Part shown: positions 1-11,349 of the stretch, one piece after another
Position numbering within the stretch: the stretch's first letter is position 1
Layout of the letters: every line of letters starts with the position of its first letter
Assembly: GCA_039583875.1 (NCBI GenBank)
Contig: CM077166.1
Coordinates: forward strand, 88,968,564-89,032,563
Direction: 5' to 3'
Length of the DNA: 64,000 nt
From: Platanthera guangdongensis
Lineage: Eukaryota; Streptophyta; Magnoliopsida; Asparagales; Orchidaceae
The notes under the pieces: generated by a model
Told to the model about the DNA's origin: nothing
The model's database searches: none
What the model saw: only the letters and a program-made list of their open reading frames with translations
Made by a program: the position numbers and the translations under genes

Positions 1-240
1 CGAGGGTAGGATTGATTTTCAATCTGAGATAGTGGTGTAGCCGAGTCTAGTTCATTGCTAGATCGGTGAGGGAAAGTGGATGTACCCAAGATCGGGGAAC
101 CACTATAAATCTTGTCTCGTATGTTATATTTTAGTAGATAGATCTGTGATGTGTTCTGAGATTTTTTATTCCGCAAAAGACGCACAACTCACCTATTCAC
201 CCCCCTCTAGGTAATATAGGTTGATAACTATTATCTTTCA
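1..240 (+). mobile_element. Terminal part of a SIRE-type Copia LTR (element G)
   Basis: This is the last 240 bases of an LTR that starts outside the window; it ends ...CTTTCA at 240. Read on the plus strand it parallels the reverse complement of the D LTR end at 34085-34250: the GGATGTACCCAAG stretch, the ATTCCGCAAAAGACG stretch and the CACCCCCCTCTAGG stretch come in the same order. It is therefore a diverged member of the D family in the opposite orientation. No primer-binding site follows at 241, so it is the 3' end of an element, or a solo LTR, inserted into element A. The matching duplication (GCTAC at 241-245) cannot be checked because the other end is outside the window. Confidence 0.8.
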
Positions 241-388
241 GCTACCCATGCTTTTAGTTGGAGAACGAGCAGGCTATATTCGATTAATTTTATAATGGTC
301 TGCGTGGCGAGCTGCGAATCCTACTGCTAGGACCAAAATTACTGGAATTCTGAGCCTTGGTGGAGTCAGCTATATATTTGGAGTAGAC
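241..388. other. Unassigned stretch between the G LTR and the gag remnant
   Basis: About 150 bases between the LTR end and the first recognisable gag codons. I see no long frame and no match by eye to element B, whose gag should be collinear here. It may be strongly decayed gag of A, or a piece of another Gypsy. Confidence 0.4.
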
Positions 389-835
389 TTGAGTAAGACT
401 CACCCGATGCCAGCGACCATGGTATCGAACTATGCAAGCCCCATAAGAGCTGCATCCGACAGAATATTGGAGAAGGGGGCTACAACATCGACTAGCAAAG
501 CAACTTACACTTGTCATACTTATGGAAGGAAAGGGCACTTCGACCGAGAGTGTCGGAATGTTGCTCAGAAGACTAAGAAAGCTATGTCAGGAGCACTTGA
601 GGACTTTAGTGCAAAGGAAACGACGTTCAAAATGCCGAACACCTCAAAGTATGGATATCATAGGTGGTATAAAAGGGCTAGGACTTTGGGTCTAGCCCCT
701 CCTTTCGGTGCTTCGTGGGAAACTACAGGCCAAATCCCGGGCGCATGTTACAACTGTGGGAACACGGGGCATTATGCCCGTGGGTGCCTAAAGTTCGAGA
801 GGAAGCACGCCGTGGTGAGGACAGGTATGGTTTAA
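389..835 (+). pseudogene. Gag remnant with two zinc-knuckle-like motifs, Tekay element A
   Basis: A 148-codon open frame. Residues 105-148 match the end of element B gag (23508-23907, minus strand): both share GACYNCG followed by GHYAR and a Cys, a CCHC zinc knuckle that in this family binds the RNA genome during packaging. An additional knuckle-like motif near residues 41-55 (CHTYGRKGHFDREC, second Cys replaced by Tyr) has no counterpart in B, so the upstream half may come from another Gypsy lineage. The frame runs up to a GACAG^GTATGG junction at 824/825 and stops shortly after, as expected if an intron begins there. The N-terminal gag is outside the window or lost. Confidence 0.7.
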
Positions 836-904
836 AGTTATAGCAGTTTAACCTTAAATACTTGTCGCCCTTGTGCATATTAGCTTAGAACTACTTGTGC
901 TAAG
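825..904 (+). other. Putative intron between gag and protease (element A)
   Basis: It starts at GTATGG after GACAG (825) and ends near TGCTAAG (904). Downstream sequence then aligns with the protease of B. Element B has a GT...TAG interval of similar size at the same position. The acceptor here is AAG rather than TAG/CAG, which could be decay. Confidence 0.45.
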
Positions 905-3764
905 CTTTGTTCTGATTTTCGTTTATCTAGCGAGAGAAGCGTTCGTTTAGGGAGCTTTGCAATCCTTTATTTAGGAATTATATTGCACGTCGGAGTACCT
1001 CCTTCGATGGTAAGAGACAAATTGGATGCGTTATGGTCTAATTGTGCTCAATGCACGCGGGTAGAATCTGTTGCTCTTAGGTATGGATTGGGAGTCAAGA
1101 GTTTGATTTACAAACGTTGTTACTATCGATAGTGGAGTTCGACGTAATATTTGGCATGGACTGGCTCTCGGAGCAGCAAGCTTATATCGATTGCGGTCGC
1201 AAGGAAGTCAAGTTGGGAACAGGTCGTGATACGACTTTCACAGGCTTGAAAGGATCGAGCAAGATGTTGAAGTCTGCTCTTCAGGTGGTGAAGGCGGTTC
1301 GTGCTGGAGCAGAGCTGTCCTTTACGCTAGTGGAGGTTACAAAGCCTAAGCCTATGTTGGATAGTATTTCAGTGGTATCGGAGTACCCTGATGTGTTTCC
1401 TAGTGATCTTCCTGGAGCCCCGCCTCAACAGGAGATAGATTTCATGATGGAGCTAGTGCTAGGTGCAAAACATGTGTCATGATCTCCGTATCGTCTAGCT
1501 CCTAAAGAAATGGCAGAGCTGAAGGTTCAACTGCAAGTGTGGTTGGAGCAAGGGTATGTGCGTCCAAGTTCGTCGCCTTGGAGCGCACTGGTCCACTTTG
1601 TTAAGAAGAAGGATGGGAGCTTGAGACTCTGTATTGATTATCAGAAGCTAACAAGCTAACGGAAAAGAATAAGTACCCGATCCCAAGGATTGATGATCTC
1701 TTCGATCAGTTAGACGGATCATCGGTGTACTCTAAATTGGATCTTAAGTCTGGTTACTATCAATTGAGTATAAGGGAGAGTGTTATCCCTAAGACAGCAT
1801 TCATTACGAGATACGGGCATTACGAGTCTACGGTCATGCCGTTTGGGCTGACCAATGCGCCGTCGGTGTTCATGGATTTGATGAATAGGACTTTCAGGGA
1901 GTACTTGGACCATTTTATGATCGTCTTCATCGACGACATTTTGGTGTACTCGTAGAGTGAGGATGATCACTTCAGGCATCTTCATTTGGTTTTGGAGATG
2001 CTGAGGAGGAATCAATTGTACGCCAAGTTCTCGAAATGCAAGTTTTGGTTGTCCTCAGTGGCGTTCCTCGGTCATATAGTCAGTGGAGAGGGCATTGCAG
2101 TGGATCCAACAAAGATTGTTACGATACGAGAGTGGACTGTGCTTTTTACGGTAGCGGAAGTCCGGAGCTTTCTCGAGCTTGCCGGCTATTATAGGCGTTT
2201 CATGGAGAACTTCTCCAGGATAGCGTTACCTCTCACTACTTTGACGAGGAAAGAGAAGAAGTTCATCTGGACACCGGAATGTGCGCGAACTTTTGAGGAG
2301 TTGAAATGTCGGTTGACCACGATGCCTGTGCTGAGTTCGCTGAGTGGGACCGAAGGTTTTGAGATCTACAGTGATGCTTTTGGCAGTGGTTTGGGTTGTA
2401 TGCTACTGCAGCACGGAAGTGTGATAGCGTATGGCTCGAGACAGTTGAAGGTGCATGAGAGGAACTATCCGGTCCATGACTTGGAGTTAGCGGCCGTGAG
2501 TTTTGCCTTGAAGCTATGGAGATATTATTTGTACGGTGTGAAGGTAGATATCTACACCGATCACAAGAACCTGAAGTATTTGTTGGATCAGAAAGATCTG
2601 AACATGCGACAGCATAGATGGGTGGAGTTCCTGGGGGACTATACATTCAAGTTCCACTACGTGCCTAGTAAAGGCAATGCAGTTGCGGAAGCATTGAGTC
2701 GGCGGGCCCCAGCTCAAGCCAATTGGCTATCGGTTCATGATGAGCGGTTGGTTCGGGAGTTGGAGGTGTTGGAGATTTCTTGCGTGGACAAGCAGTCAAG
2801 TGCTGAAGCACTATTTAACTGTACGGAAGTTCAGTATGAACTCGCTGATCGGATTCGGCAGGCTTTGGATGTGGATAGCAGCATGAAGCAGCTCATGTTA
2901 GAGACTCTGGATGGGTCAAATTCCCAATATGAAGTTGTGTATGGTTTGCTTTGGAAAGGCGGTCGTCTGTGCATCCCAAGCTTGGGAAATTTGCGGGTGG
3001 ATTTGTTATACGAGACGCATCATACCAAGAACTCGATTCACCCGGGGAGCACGAAGATGTACCGCAATGTTAAGAAATTGTTCTGGTGGCCAGGACTGGA
3101 GAAGGATGTGGCACTATACGCGGCGAAGTGCCAAACTTGTGCCTTGGTGAATGCGAAGTGTCAAAAGCCTGGAGGATTTTGAAGTCCTTGCCTATTCTGG
3201 AGTGGAAGTTTGACGACATTACTATGGACTTTGTGCACGGGCTGCCAAGTTCGCAAAAAGAGAATGACGCCATTTGGGTGGTCGTAGATCGTCTAACGAA
3301 GGTGTCGCACTTCATTCCACATAAGAAGGATGATCCTGTGGAGAAACTGGCGAAGTTTTATGTGGATAACATAGTACGGCTTCATGGTATGCCCCGCAGC
3401 ATCGTGAGTGATAGTGATCGATGATTCATGTCCAATGATTGGAGGCTGGTGCAGTAGATGTTGCGAACAAAGCTGAGTTTCAGCACAACCTTTCATCCGC
3501 AGATGGATGGGCAAACCGGGAGAGTTAATAGGACAATGGAGAACATATTTCGCATGTGCATCCTGGATTTTGGAAAGTAGTGGGAGGAACACTGATACAT
3601 GGTGGAGTTCGCGTACAACAATAGCTACCAGGCAAGCATACAAATGGCGCCCTTCGAGGCACTTTATGGTAGAAGATGTCGTACGCCGTTGTCTTGGTTA
3701 GAAACCGGCGAGTCGAAGTTGTAAAAGCGACAAGAGGTGGAAGATGCTACTTCTTTAGTGCGAA
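905..3764 (+). pseudogene. Pol remnant (protease, RT, RNase H, integrase N part), Tekay element A
   Basis: Collinear with the pol of element B. Order: decayed protease (about 905-1130, the DTGAS active site no longer readable), linker (1117-1480), reverse transcriptase with FIDDILVYS near 1928-1955, RNase H with [10 protein letters not shown] near 2367-2396 and [10 protein letters not shown] near 2554-2583, integrase HHCC zinc finger with CQTC near 3129-3140, then the integrase core with SDSDR near 3410-3424. Lesions: TGA at 1480, a one-base deletion near 1650, TAG at 1953, a one-base deletion near 3177, TGA at 3425, and further stops near 3455, 3580, 3595 and 3722. The reading is cut at 3764 by Athila and resumes at 14671. 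Clearly dead and older than B. Confidence 0.9.
3760..3764. repeat. Target-site duplication GCGAA, left copy (Athila)
   Basis: GCGAA directly precedes the LTR start TGATGGGC; an identical GCGAA follows the other LTR at 14671-14675. Confidence 0.95.
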
Positions 3765-5564
3765 TGATGGGCTAAAACTCGAACAGGCAAGTGTACCTGT
3801 CAAATTGTAGTATCAAGGTCATATTTAAACACGGGGTTGTCAAGTACTGCTACTCATGCTTGAACTATTATCCTATCGAAAGATTGTTGGATTTTGAGAA
3901 TTTTTAAAATTAAACTGAAATGAAATTAAAACGAAGCTATGGATTAAAAGATAACACCTGATCTATGATTCACCATGAAAAGACATAAGAGAAATAAAAA
4001 TACAATTTTATAATTGCGAATTAAACTCGACCGTGACGGATCCGAAAATAAGATAAAATCTCGCTAGAGCATTAAGTCTCCTAACTTATAGACACTTTGA
4101 TCGAAATCTCTTTGCAAATCAAAGAGGCCTAAGGTTGCATTATCGTGGCGATCCGCACTATTGGATTTGACTCCAGTCCGGAGGATTTACGTCGTCCTAT
4201 CTATAAGATTGCATGCAACTCCTTCCTTCTTTGAGCGATCTTTAAAATCAACGAGTCTCTCGACTACTATGAAATGAGATCAAAGGCCTACTACCGTATA
4301 CCGAAAATACGGAGTCGGCACAAAATAAATCAAAGAAGGATCGAGAAAAATTTAACGAAAATAAAATTACGAAGTAAAAAAGAATTCTCATCTCAAATCA
4401 TGGATCCTCATGATCAAATTCTAAAAGAAGATTAGCTACTCATAGTGGAGGAAGAAAACAAAATAAGATGAAGAGAAAACATTTTCATTGCTTGCAAAAA
4501 GGAAGAGGATTACACAATAATATAAAAAAAACAAGACTATATTAAACTACTAAAACAAAAATTACAATAATGGAAAAACTAGAACAACAAGTAAAATAAA
4601 AACAACTCACAAGCACTCTCAAAACTTCAACTCAACACTCAAATTCTAACTTGGATTCTAAATTTTCTTCTCTTTGATTTTTTTTCATGCTTGAGGGATG
4701 GGGTCTTTATATAGGAGAGGGAGAAGTTACTAGAATGATATAAAGATGAGGGGACAAGGGGGGTGGCCGGCCCTGTGCTTGGAGAGGGGGAATGCATTTA
4801 ATTTAATGAGGGGGAAGAAAGGGAGGTGGGTTCAATGCATTGGTGGCAAGGTGCATGCATGGATAAATTAATAAGAGAGAGAGAGAGAGGAGGGGAAAGG
4901 TGTGGCCGACCAACACATGAAGGAAGACAAATAAAAAAAGGGAAAGAAAGGGAGTGTTCGGCCACGCATTTAATGAAGAGCCAAACAAGGTGGCTGGATA
5001 CATGCATTTTTGGATTACACTTTGGTGGGGGGTCGGGCTGCTGCATTGAAAAGGGCTGCTAGGTGGGCTTTGTTGTAGGCTCGGGTAGGGTATAGAGGGG
5101 TTGCATGGTTGCTTGGGCTGCTCAATTGAAGTAAAGGGCTACTACACTTGGAATGGGCTGGGCTGCACCAATGAAGAAGGGATGCATCAAGGATCGCCGC
5201 CCATGCATTTCAATGGATCGGGTTGCATGTTGGAGGGATGGTCTTGTGTTTGGGCTACACCATGTGGCCTCCAACCTATAGAAATAAAATAAAATAGAGC
5301 ATTAAGTTATGTTATATAGCAAAACAAATATATAAAATGAAAAAAAACAATAAGATGCAAACAAAACATAATAGAAAATTTTGTAATTAAACTTAATAGG
5401 ATGCATAAGAGGATGCGTACAAAACATAAAATGAGGAATTAAAACACAACATCAAAAATAGAAATTAGAACCTGACAAACATAAAATACCTAAAAAAATA
5501 TAATTAATCCTAGGGATATCTATGCTAAACTAACCCAAAAACCGATGACTAAAACTAGTCATCA
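3765..5564 (-). repeat. 3' LTR of Athila (1800 bp)
   Basis: Direct repeat of 13004-14670 with TG...CA ends. It carries about 135 bp (around 4155-4290) that the other copy lacks, which explains most of the length difference. In element orientation, repeated GGGCTGC-type tracts (about 5290-5030 on the plus coordinates) lie upstream of a TATA-like box at 4705-4714, so they are in U3. Confidence 0.95.
4705..4714 (-). promoter_or_regulatory. TATA-like box in Athila 3' LTR
   Basis: Reads CTATATAAAG on the minus strand, at the boundary between the G-rich U3 and the AT-rich rest of the LTR. The same box is in the other LTR at 13818-13827. Confidence 0.6.
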
Positions 5565-5578
5565 AATTCCCCCATGCT
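5565..5578 (-). other. Polypurine tract of Athila
   Basis: On the minus strand AGCATGGGGGAATT abuts the 3' LTR start TGATGACTAG, the expected place for plus-strand priming. Confidence 0.75.
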
Positions 5579-7519
5579 AGAGTTTTTGCTTGCCCTCAAG
5601 CAAATATCATTTAAGATCTTGGGAATAAGAAAACAAAACATTTTTAGGTTGCATGAATATGAAAAACAAAACATGAAAAATTAAACCATCCTAATTCCTA
5701 TGTTATCAACTAGTGGGGTGAGAAGTGCAAAATAGAAAACTTGAAAGTGGAAACCTAAAATTATCATTAGAACATAAAGAAGAATTACAAATTTCAAAAT
5801 TCCTAAAACAAGGCATCCAAAATTAATGAAAGTAAGATACACAAAAATAGAAGTTCTAAATAAATGGCTCATTAATGAACTACTAGGTTGGTAGATAAAA
5901 ATTAACCCTAAAACGCCTCAAGGTAACCTCCAAAGAAATCCATCAATGATGGTGGCCATAGGCTTGTCCGTTCACACTCTCTCCACTACGCGAATTTACA
6001 TTATAAAGATTAATAGGACTTCTAATAGGTGTTAAAACTTGGCTTAGGTAAATGATTAGGAAATGAAAAAAAGGATAAACATGAGGGCTTAAACACTAAA
6101 CCAAGGTTGAGCTCAAAAATACACATAAAAACATGAAGAGAAATGATAAGTACTTTAAACGAACAAAAGGCCATAAAAAGTTTTTACTTTAATAAATTGG
6201 CCGCAAATAAACTTCATTTTTCACTTTTTTTGATTTGATAACATTTTGATAATAACATTTTTTTCATAAAAGAGAGCTCCAAAAATAGGCTTTAAAATTT
6301 TCTTTCCATTTCAAAGATAATACCCCCTCACAAAAAAATGATTTTTAAGCTCAAAGTTTTAGTGTGAAAATAGGAAAGGCATTTTGGCTTTGGAGCAAAT
6401 AATGAAATAAAGGTGGAGCTAAATACAATAAACATGGAAAAGGCCCAAAATTGTTTTGCAATGGAAATTTTTTTTGGTGGGCAAGAAAAGCTCAAATGAG
6501 TCAAAGGATGGCCTAAATCATTTCTAAAGTACGTAAAAAAGACGCACATGCTTCGAGAGTAGCTAGAGAAAAGTTTTAGACACCAAGAAAGACTACCCCA
6601 CAAATGAAAAAGCGCTAATATTACCTAGAAACCATTCATACGTAACTAACTGAATAAGAAGAGCAACTACAAATTGCTAACTTAAAATGAGAAAATAGAT
6701 GTCTATATTTAAGAACTAGAAACTAGTAAAACTAAGCAATGTTAAAATGATAAGTTTAACAGACCTTTTCAAACAAATCTATCTAGAACTACAAAACTGC
6801 ACGGGCCTACACATCACTAGAAGAAACATAAAAATAAAGATGGAAATAATTTTCGATTTTGTTTTTCAAAAATATTTTAGCATTTTTTTTTTATTTTTTG
6901 ATTTTGTTTTTATAAATTTTGGGTTTTGAATTTTCTAGTTTTTTTTTTGGATTTTTGATATAGTTAAATAAAAAAAATACTCCTAAAAGGCTTAATATAA
7001 CTTCACTAATTTTTTTGTAATTTCTGTGATTTTAAGACAACTAAACCCTCCCCCATGCTTAGATTCTTCATTGTCTTCAATGAAAGAAACAAAAAAAACG
7101 AGAAAGAGAAGGAGACTGAGAAGGAGAGAAAAATGCAAAAAGTAAATTAAATAAAAAGAATAGGACTTCCCCATGGTTATGAGGATGAATGTGGATGTCG
7201 CTCCCCCATGCTTGCGCTTTACATCACTTGATCATCAGCAGACTTAACTTGATCCATCTTGAAATCAGCAACGTTGGAGCGGCAATCACGAACTTGCTTG
7301 GTTGGCCTGCGGAAGGAAGTGCAAAATAAAAGCAGAAAAAAAAGAGTCAGTGGGCAGGTGCCCAAGATTGTTCTTTATTACAACTATTTAAAGTTCGAAT
7401 AATAATAATAAAAGTCTTAGAATAAAATGAAATGTCCAACATAAAAAAAAGTTCCATGAAAGAAAATATTACGATATAAATAAAAGTTGTTCCGCAGCAG
7501 GAGATACATAGTCATTTGG
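5579..7519. other. Non-coding 3' region of Athila
   Basis: About 1.9 kb, very A/T-rich with long A and T runs. No frame resembles a known protein; the short open frames (for example 6328-6603 and 6992-7174 on the minus strand) are low-complexity. Two more polypurine-tract-like CATGGGGGA blocks occur on the minus strand near 7050 and 7203. A short, less AT-rich patch at about 7200-7320 is unexplained and could be the last trace of an env-like region. Confidence 0.6.
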
Positions 7520-8630
7520 AAAAAAATAACTTTAAGCGACGGCCATTTACTTTAAAATCACCCTTATCCGGGTGCGAGAGTAGCACAGTGCCATAAGGAA
7601 AAACCTGTTTGACCGTAAAAGGTCCGGACCAACGTGATTTCAGTTTCCCAAGGAAGAGACGTAAACGCGAATTAAAAAGAAGAACCTAATTTTTATCGTG
7701 ATAAAGTTTCATGCGTTCTTTATAAAGTTTGTTATTTTCGTAAGCGTACGCTCTCCATTCATCGAATTCATTCAATTGATTTTTCCTATGCTTGCCGACT
7801 AAGTGCGGATCGAAATTAAAAAATTTTATCGTCCAATACGCTCGGTGTTCTACTTCTACCGGAAGATGACACGATTTTTCATAGACCAATCAGAAAGGAG
7901 TACGACCGATGACGGTCTTGAATGCTGTCTGATAGGCCCAAAGAACATCGTCTAATTTTAAGGACCAATCTTTACGAGAAGTAGAAATAGTTTTTTCCAA
8001 AATTCTTTTTAGTTCTCGATTGACTACCTTGACCTGAACGTTAGTTTGGGGGTGATAAGCGTTGGATAATTTATGTGTAACGCCATATTTAGTTAAAACC
8101 TTAGCTAGTTGGGCGTTACAAAAGTGGCTCCCCCTATCACTAACGATCGCACGAGGAAAGCCAAAACGAGAAAATAATTTTTTTAAGAAATTTATGGCTA
8201 CGCGAGCGTCATTACTTGGTATAGCATGGGCCTCCGCCTACCTAGAGATGTAATCTACGGCGACTAAAATGTATTTATTTCCGAAACTTGAGGGAAATGG
8301 GCCGACAAAGTCTATGCCCCACAAATCAAAAACTTCCCATTCGAGAAAAAAATGTTGTTCCATTTCATTTTTATTAGAGATGTTTCCAGTCCGCTGGCAC
8401 CGATCGCACCCGCCCATAAAGATTTGTGCATCTTTAAATATGCTTGGCCAATAGAAGTGAACAATAAGTACTTTGTGTCCGGTACGGTTTGCTTGAATGT
8501 GCCCGCCAGTCGGACCTTCATGAACATGTTTTAAAATTTGTTGACCTTCTTCCCGGGAGACACATCTTCTTACCACCTGATCCTCACAAATGCAAAATAG
8601 AAATGGATCCTCCCAAAAATAATACTTCAA
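7520..8630 (-). pseudogene. Integrase remnant, Athila
   Basis: One collinear frame with three stops (at 8238, 7890 and 7683). Order on the minus strand: HHCC zinc finger (HEGPTGGH, then CDRCQRTG; about 8535-8395), first catalytic Asp in the IDFVGPFP stretch near 8315, second Asp in SDRGSHF near 8130, then a C-terminal part with WSGPFTV near 7625, comparable to the GPY/F module. The usual NGQAE motif with the catalytic Glu reads NVQVK, so the Glu codon has become Lys. Together with the stops this integrase cannot work. The TGA at 7890 and the TAG at 8238 sit where Gly and Trp codons would normally be. Confidence 0.85.
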
Positions 8631-10143
8631 CTCAGAAAAGAATTTCTTCTTTTGCTAGGAGGAGTAATCTTTTGGGAGGACGCGGGCCACCAGATAATTG
8701 GCCAAATTGGCAAACCATGGGGTAGAAAAAGAAACGGTTAAAATTTTTTCATCCGGAAAAGAATCAATAGGTAAATTTTCATCAAAAATATCAATTTCAG
8801 GATTTTCTAGGCGTGAAAGATGATCAGCCGCTAAATTTTCCGTTCCTTTCTTATCCCGGATCTCCAAGTTGAATTCTTGAAGTAATAGGATCCAGCAAAT
8901 AAGACGCGGCTTGGCATCCGGTTTAGAAAGGAGGTACTTCAAAGCGAAATGATCCGTAAAAACGATAACCTTAGAAAGAGTGATGTAGGGTGGGAATTTA
9001 TCAAAAGCAAAAATGACAGCTAAGAGCTCCTTTTCATTTGTAGTGTAATTTTCTTGGGCTGAATTAAGCGTTTTGCTAGCGTAATAGATTGGGTGGAAAT
9101 TCGTAGCTATACGTTGTCCTAGTACCGCACCGACCGCAAAACTACTTGCGTCGCACATAATTTCAAAAGGTAAATCCCAAACTGGAGCGATCATAATCGG
9201 AGCATTTATGAGTTTGGATTTAATTAAGTCAAACGCCGCTAAACAAGCATCATCAAAAACAAAAGTAGCATCTTTCTCGAGAACGTGGGTGAGAGGCTTA
9301 GTAATGTTTGAAAATTCCTTAATAAATATTCGATAAAAACCCGCATGCCCTAAAAAACTTCTTATCGCTTTGATATTCGTAGGCGGCGGTAACTTTTCAA
9401 TTACTTCGATTTTTACCTTGTCCCCTTCAATTCCCTTAGCGGAAATTGTGGCCAAGGACTAAGCCTTCACGTACAATAAAGTGGCACTTTTCCCAATTTA
9501 AAACTAGATTTGTTTATTCGCAGCGTTTTAAAACTATTCCTAAATTCTTTAAACATAACTCAAACGAGTCGCCAAAAACCGAGAAGTCGTCCATAAACAC
9601 TTCCATAATGTTTTCTACATATTTATCGAAAATGGCCAACATGCACCGCTGAAAGGTAGCTGGTGCGTTGCATATCCCAAAAGGCATCCTACGGTAGGCG
9701 AACATTCCGAAAGGGCAAGTGAATGTTTTCTTCTCTTGGTCCTCGGGTGCGATAGGGATTTTGAAGTATCCCGAGAGACTGTCGAGAAAACAATAAAAAC
9801 AATTCCCGGATAAGTGTTCTAAAATTTGATCGATAAAGGGAAGGGGGAAGTGATCTTTACGAGTGACATCATTTAATTTGCGGTAATCGATGCACATCCT
9901 CCATCCCATTACCGTCCTAGTTGGAATTAAATCATTATTTTCATTTATTACCACCATGATCCCACCCTTCTTAGGTACAACCTGAACCGAACTTACCCAC
10001 TTACTATCGGAAATAGGATAGATTATCTCCGCATCTAATAACTTAAGAACCTCGCCCTTCACAACCTCCTTCATATTAGGATTAAGACGACGTTGAGGTT
10101 GGACTACACCCTTAGAATTATTTTCAAAAAATATTTTGTGGGT
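8631..10143 (-). pseudogene. Reverse transcriptase and RNase H remnant, Athila
   Basis: RT (10140-9450) shows WVSSVQVVPKKGG, CIDYRKLN, the RT palm FMDDFSVFG near 9603-9577 and CNAPATFQRCM. RNase H (9450-8655) shows [15 protein letters not shown] near 9155, [12 protein letters not shown] near 9030 and [10 protein letters not shown] near 8950. Lesions: stop at 10144, stop at 9514, a frameshift near 9447 and a stop at 8655. Between lesions the protein reads well, so the decay is moderate. The GWRMCIDYRKLN and FMDDFSVFG wording is characteristic of the Athila lineage. Confidence 0.9.
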
Positions 10144-10960
10144 TCAAAAGGAGGGGCTTTTGCCAGGAATATCAGAAATTTGCCACGCTATAGCTCGGCG
10201 ATGCTTTTGTAGTAGTTCGATCAATTGATCGTTTTCGGATTGAGAAAGCAAAGCCGCTATTATAACGGGAAATTTAGAATTTTGTTCAAGAAAGGCATAT
10301 TTGAGATGTTCGGTAAGGAGTTTTAGTTCTAAGTTTGGTGGTTCATCGTAAGAGTTCTTTAAAACCTTTTCATTTTTAAAGACAATATTTTCATAATATT
10401 TTTGTCTAAACACTGGTTCATTTGCAAAGTTGGCTTGTGCAGACATAACCGTGTCTTCAAAAACATTTGTAAAAAAATCAGAAAAAGAGGAAGAAAAATC
10501 ATTGGAAGAAACATTTGAAAGAGAAAAGAGGCGTCTTCATTTAAAACATCAAGGAAGAAACATGAGTCGTCTTTTTCTAAAGAATTTTTCATGGATTGAT
10601 TTATTGAAAACATCACCTCGTCATCTCCCACGCGAAGCAAAAGTTTTCTGTTACTTACATCGATGACCGCACGAGAGGTCGCTAGTAAGGGACGACCAAG
10701 GATAAGGGGGACCTCGACATCTTCTTCAATATCAAGAATGACAAAATCCACCGGGAAGATGAATTTGTCGACCTTCACTAGCACATCCTCAACGATACCT
10801 AACGGATACTTAATCGATCGATCAGCCAATTGAATGCTCATACGCGTTGGGCTGAGAGTGCCCAATCCTAGCTTTTTAAACAATGAAAAAGGCATCAAGT
10901 TGATGCTCACACCTAAATCCGCGAGCGCGTGCTTTACAAAAAATCATCAGAAACGCAAGG
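10144..10960 (-). pseudogene. Protease and pro-RT linker remnant, Athila
   Basis: Aspartic protease with active site ALADLGVS near 10935-10912 (family form DLGAS), followed by INLMPFSLFKKLGLG, the substrate-flap region and VPLILGRPLLATSRAVID near 10700-10650, the conserved Athila protease core. A frameshift near 10400 moves the frame into the linker to RT (10446-10144), which ends in a stop at 10144. Confidence 0.85.
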
Positions 10961-11349
10961 AGTCGAAAAACTACCCGGATCACTTATCTTTTTAGGAAGA
11001 TTGGAATTTTTTTTGACCGCCGAGCATTCTTCATTTAACGTAAAATGTGATAAGTTTTCTAATTTCTTTTTGTTCATTAACAGGTCCTTAAGGTATTTAG
11101 CGTATTTTTTCATTTGGCTAATCGCTTCATGAAATGGCAAATTGATATGAATTTGTTTAAACATTTCAAGAAAGCATTGGTATTGATCATCTAGCTTATC
11201 TTTCCTAAGCTTAGCGGGGTAGGGAGGTGGTGGAAATTCTTTTAAAATCTCGAGATCATTAGTTTTAAAACCATCTTTTTATTTTTCCAAAATAGGTGTT
11301 TCTTGTTCATTTTCAAAAATATAGTTTTCTTTTCCAAAATTTTTATTAG
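10961..11349 (-). other. Decayed gag-protease linker, Athila
   Basis: Contains KLPKKISDPGSF (minus, near 11005-10970), the conserved lead-in to Athila protease, so this belongs to the polyprotein. The frame is lost over about 11170-11350, an A/T-rich lysine-encoding stretch. Confidence 0.55.

Noticed and set aside
2263..2646. Minus-strand ORF opposite the A RNase H
   Set aside because: Antisense shadow of pol; the same shadow occurs opposite the collinear RNase H of B (21683-22093).
4798..5062. ORFs on both strands in the Athila LTR
   Set aside because: Repeated in the other LTR (13770-14280) and low-complexity; they arise from GA-rich and GGGCTGC tracts.
5579..7519. Env-like gene in Athila
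   Set aside because: No frame over about 90 codons, no signal peptide or membrane pattern beyond poly-T artefacts.
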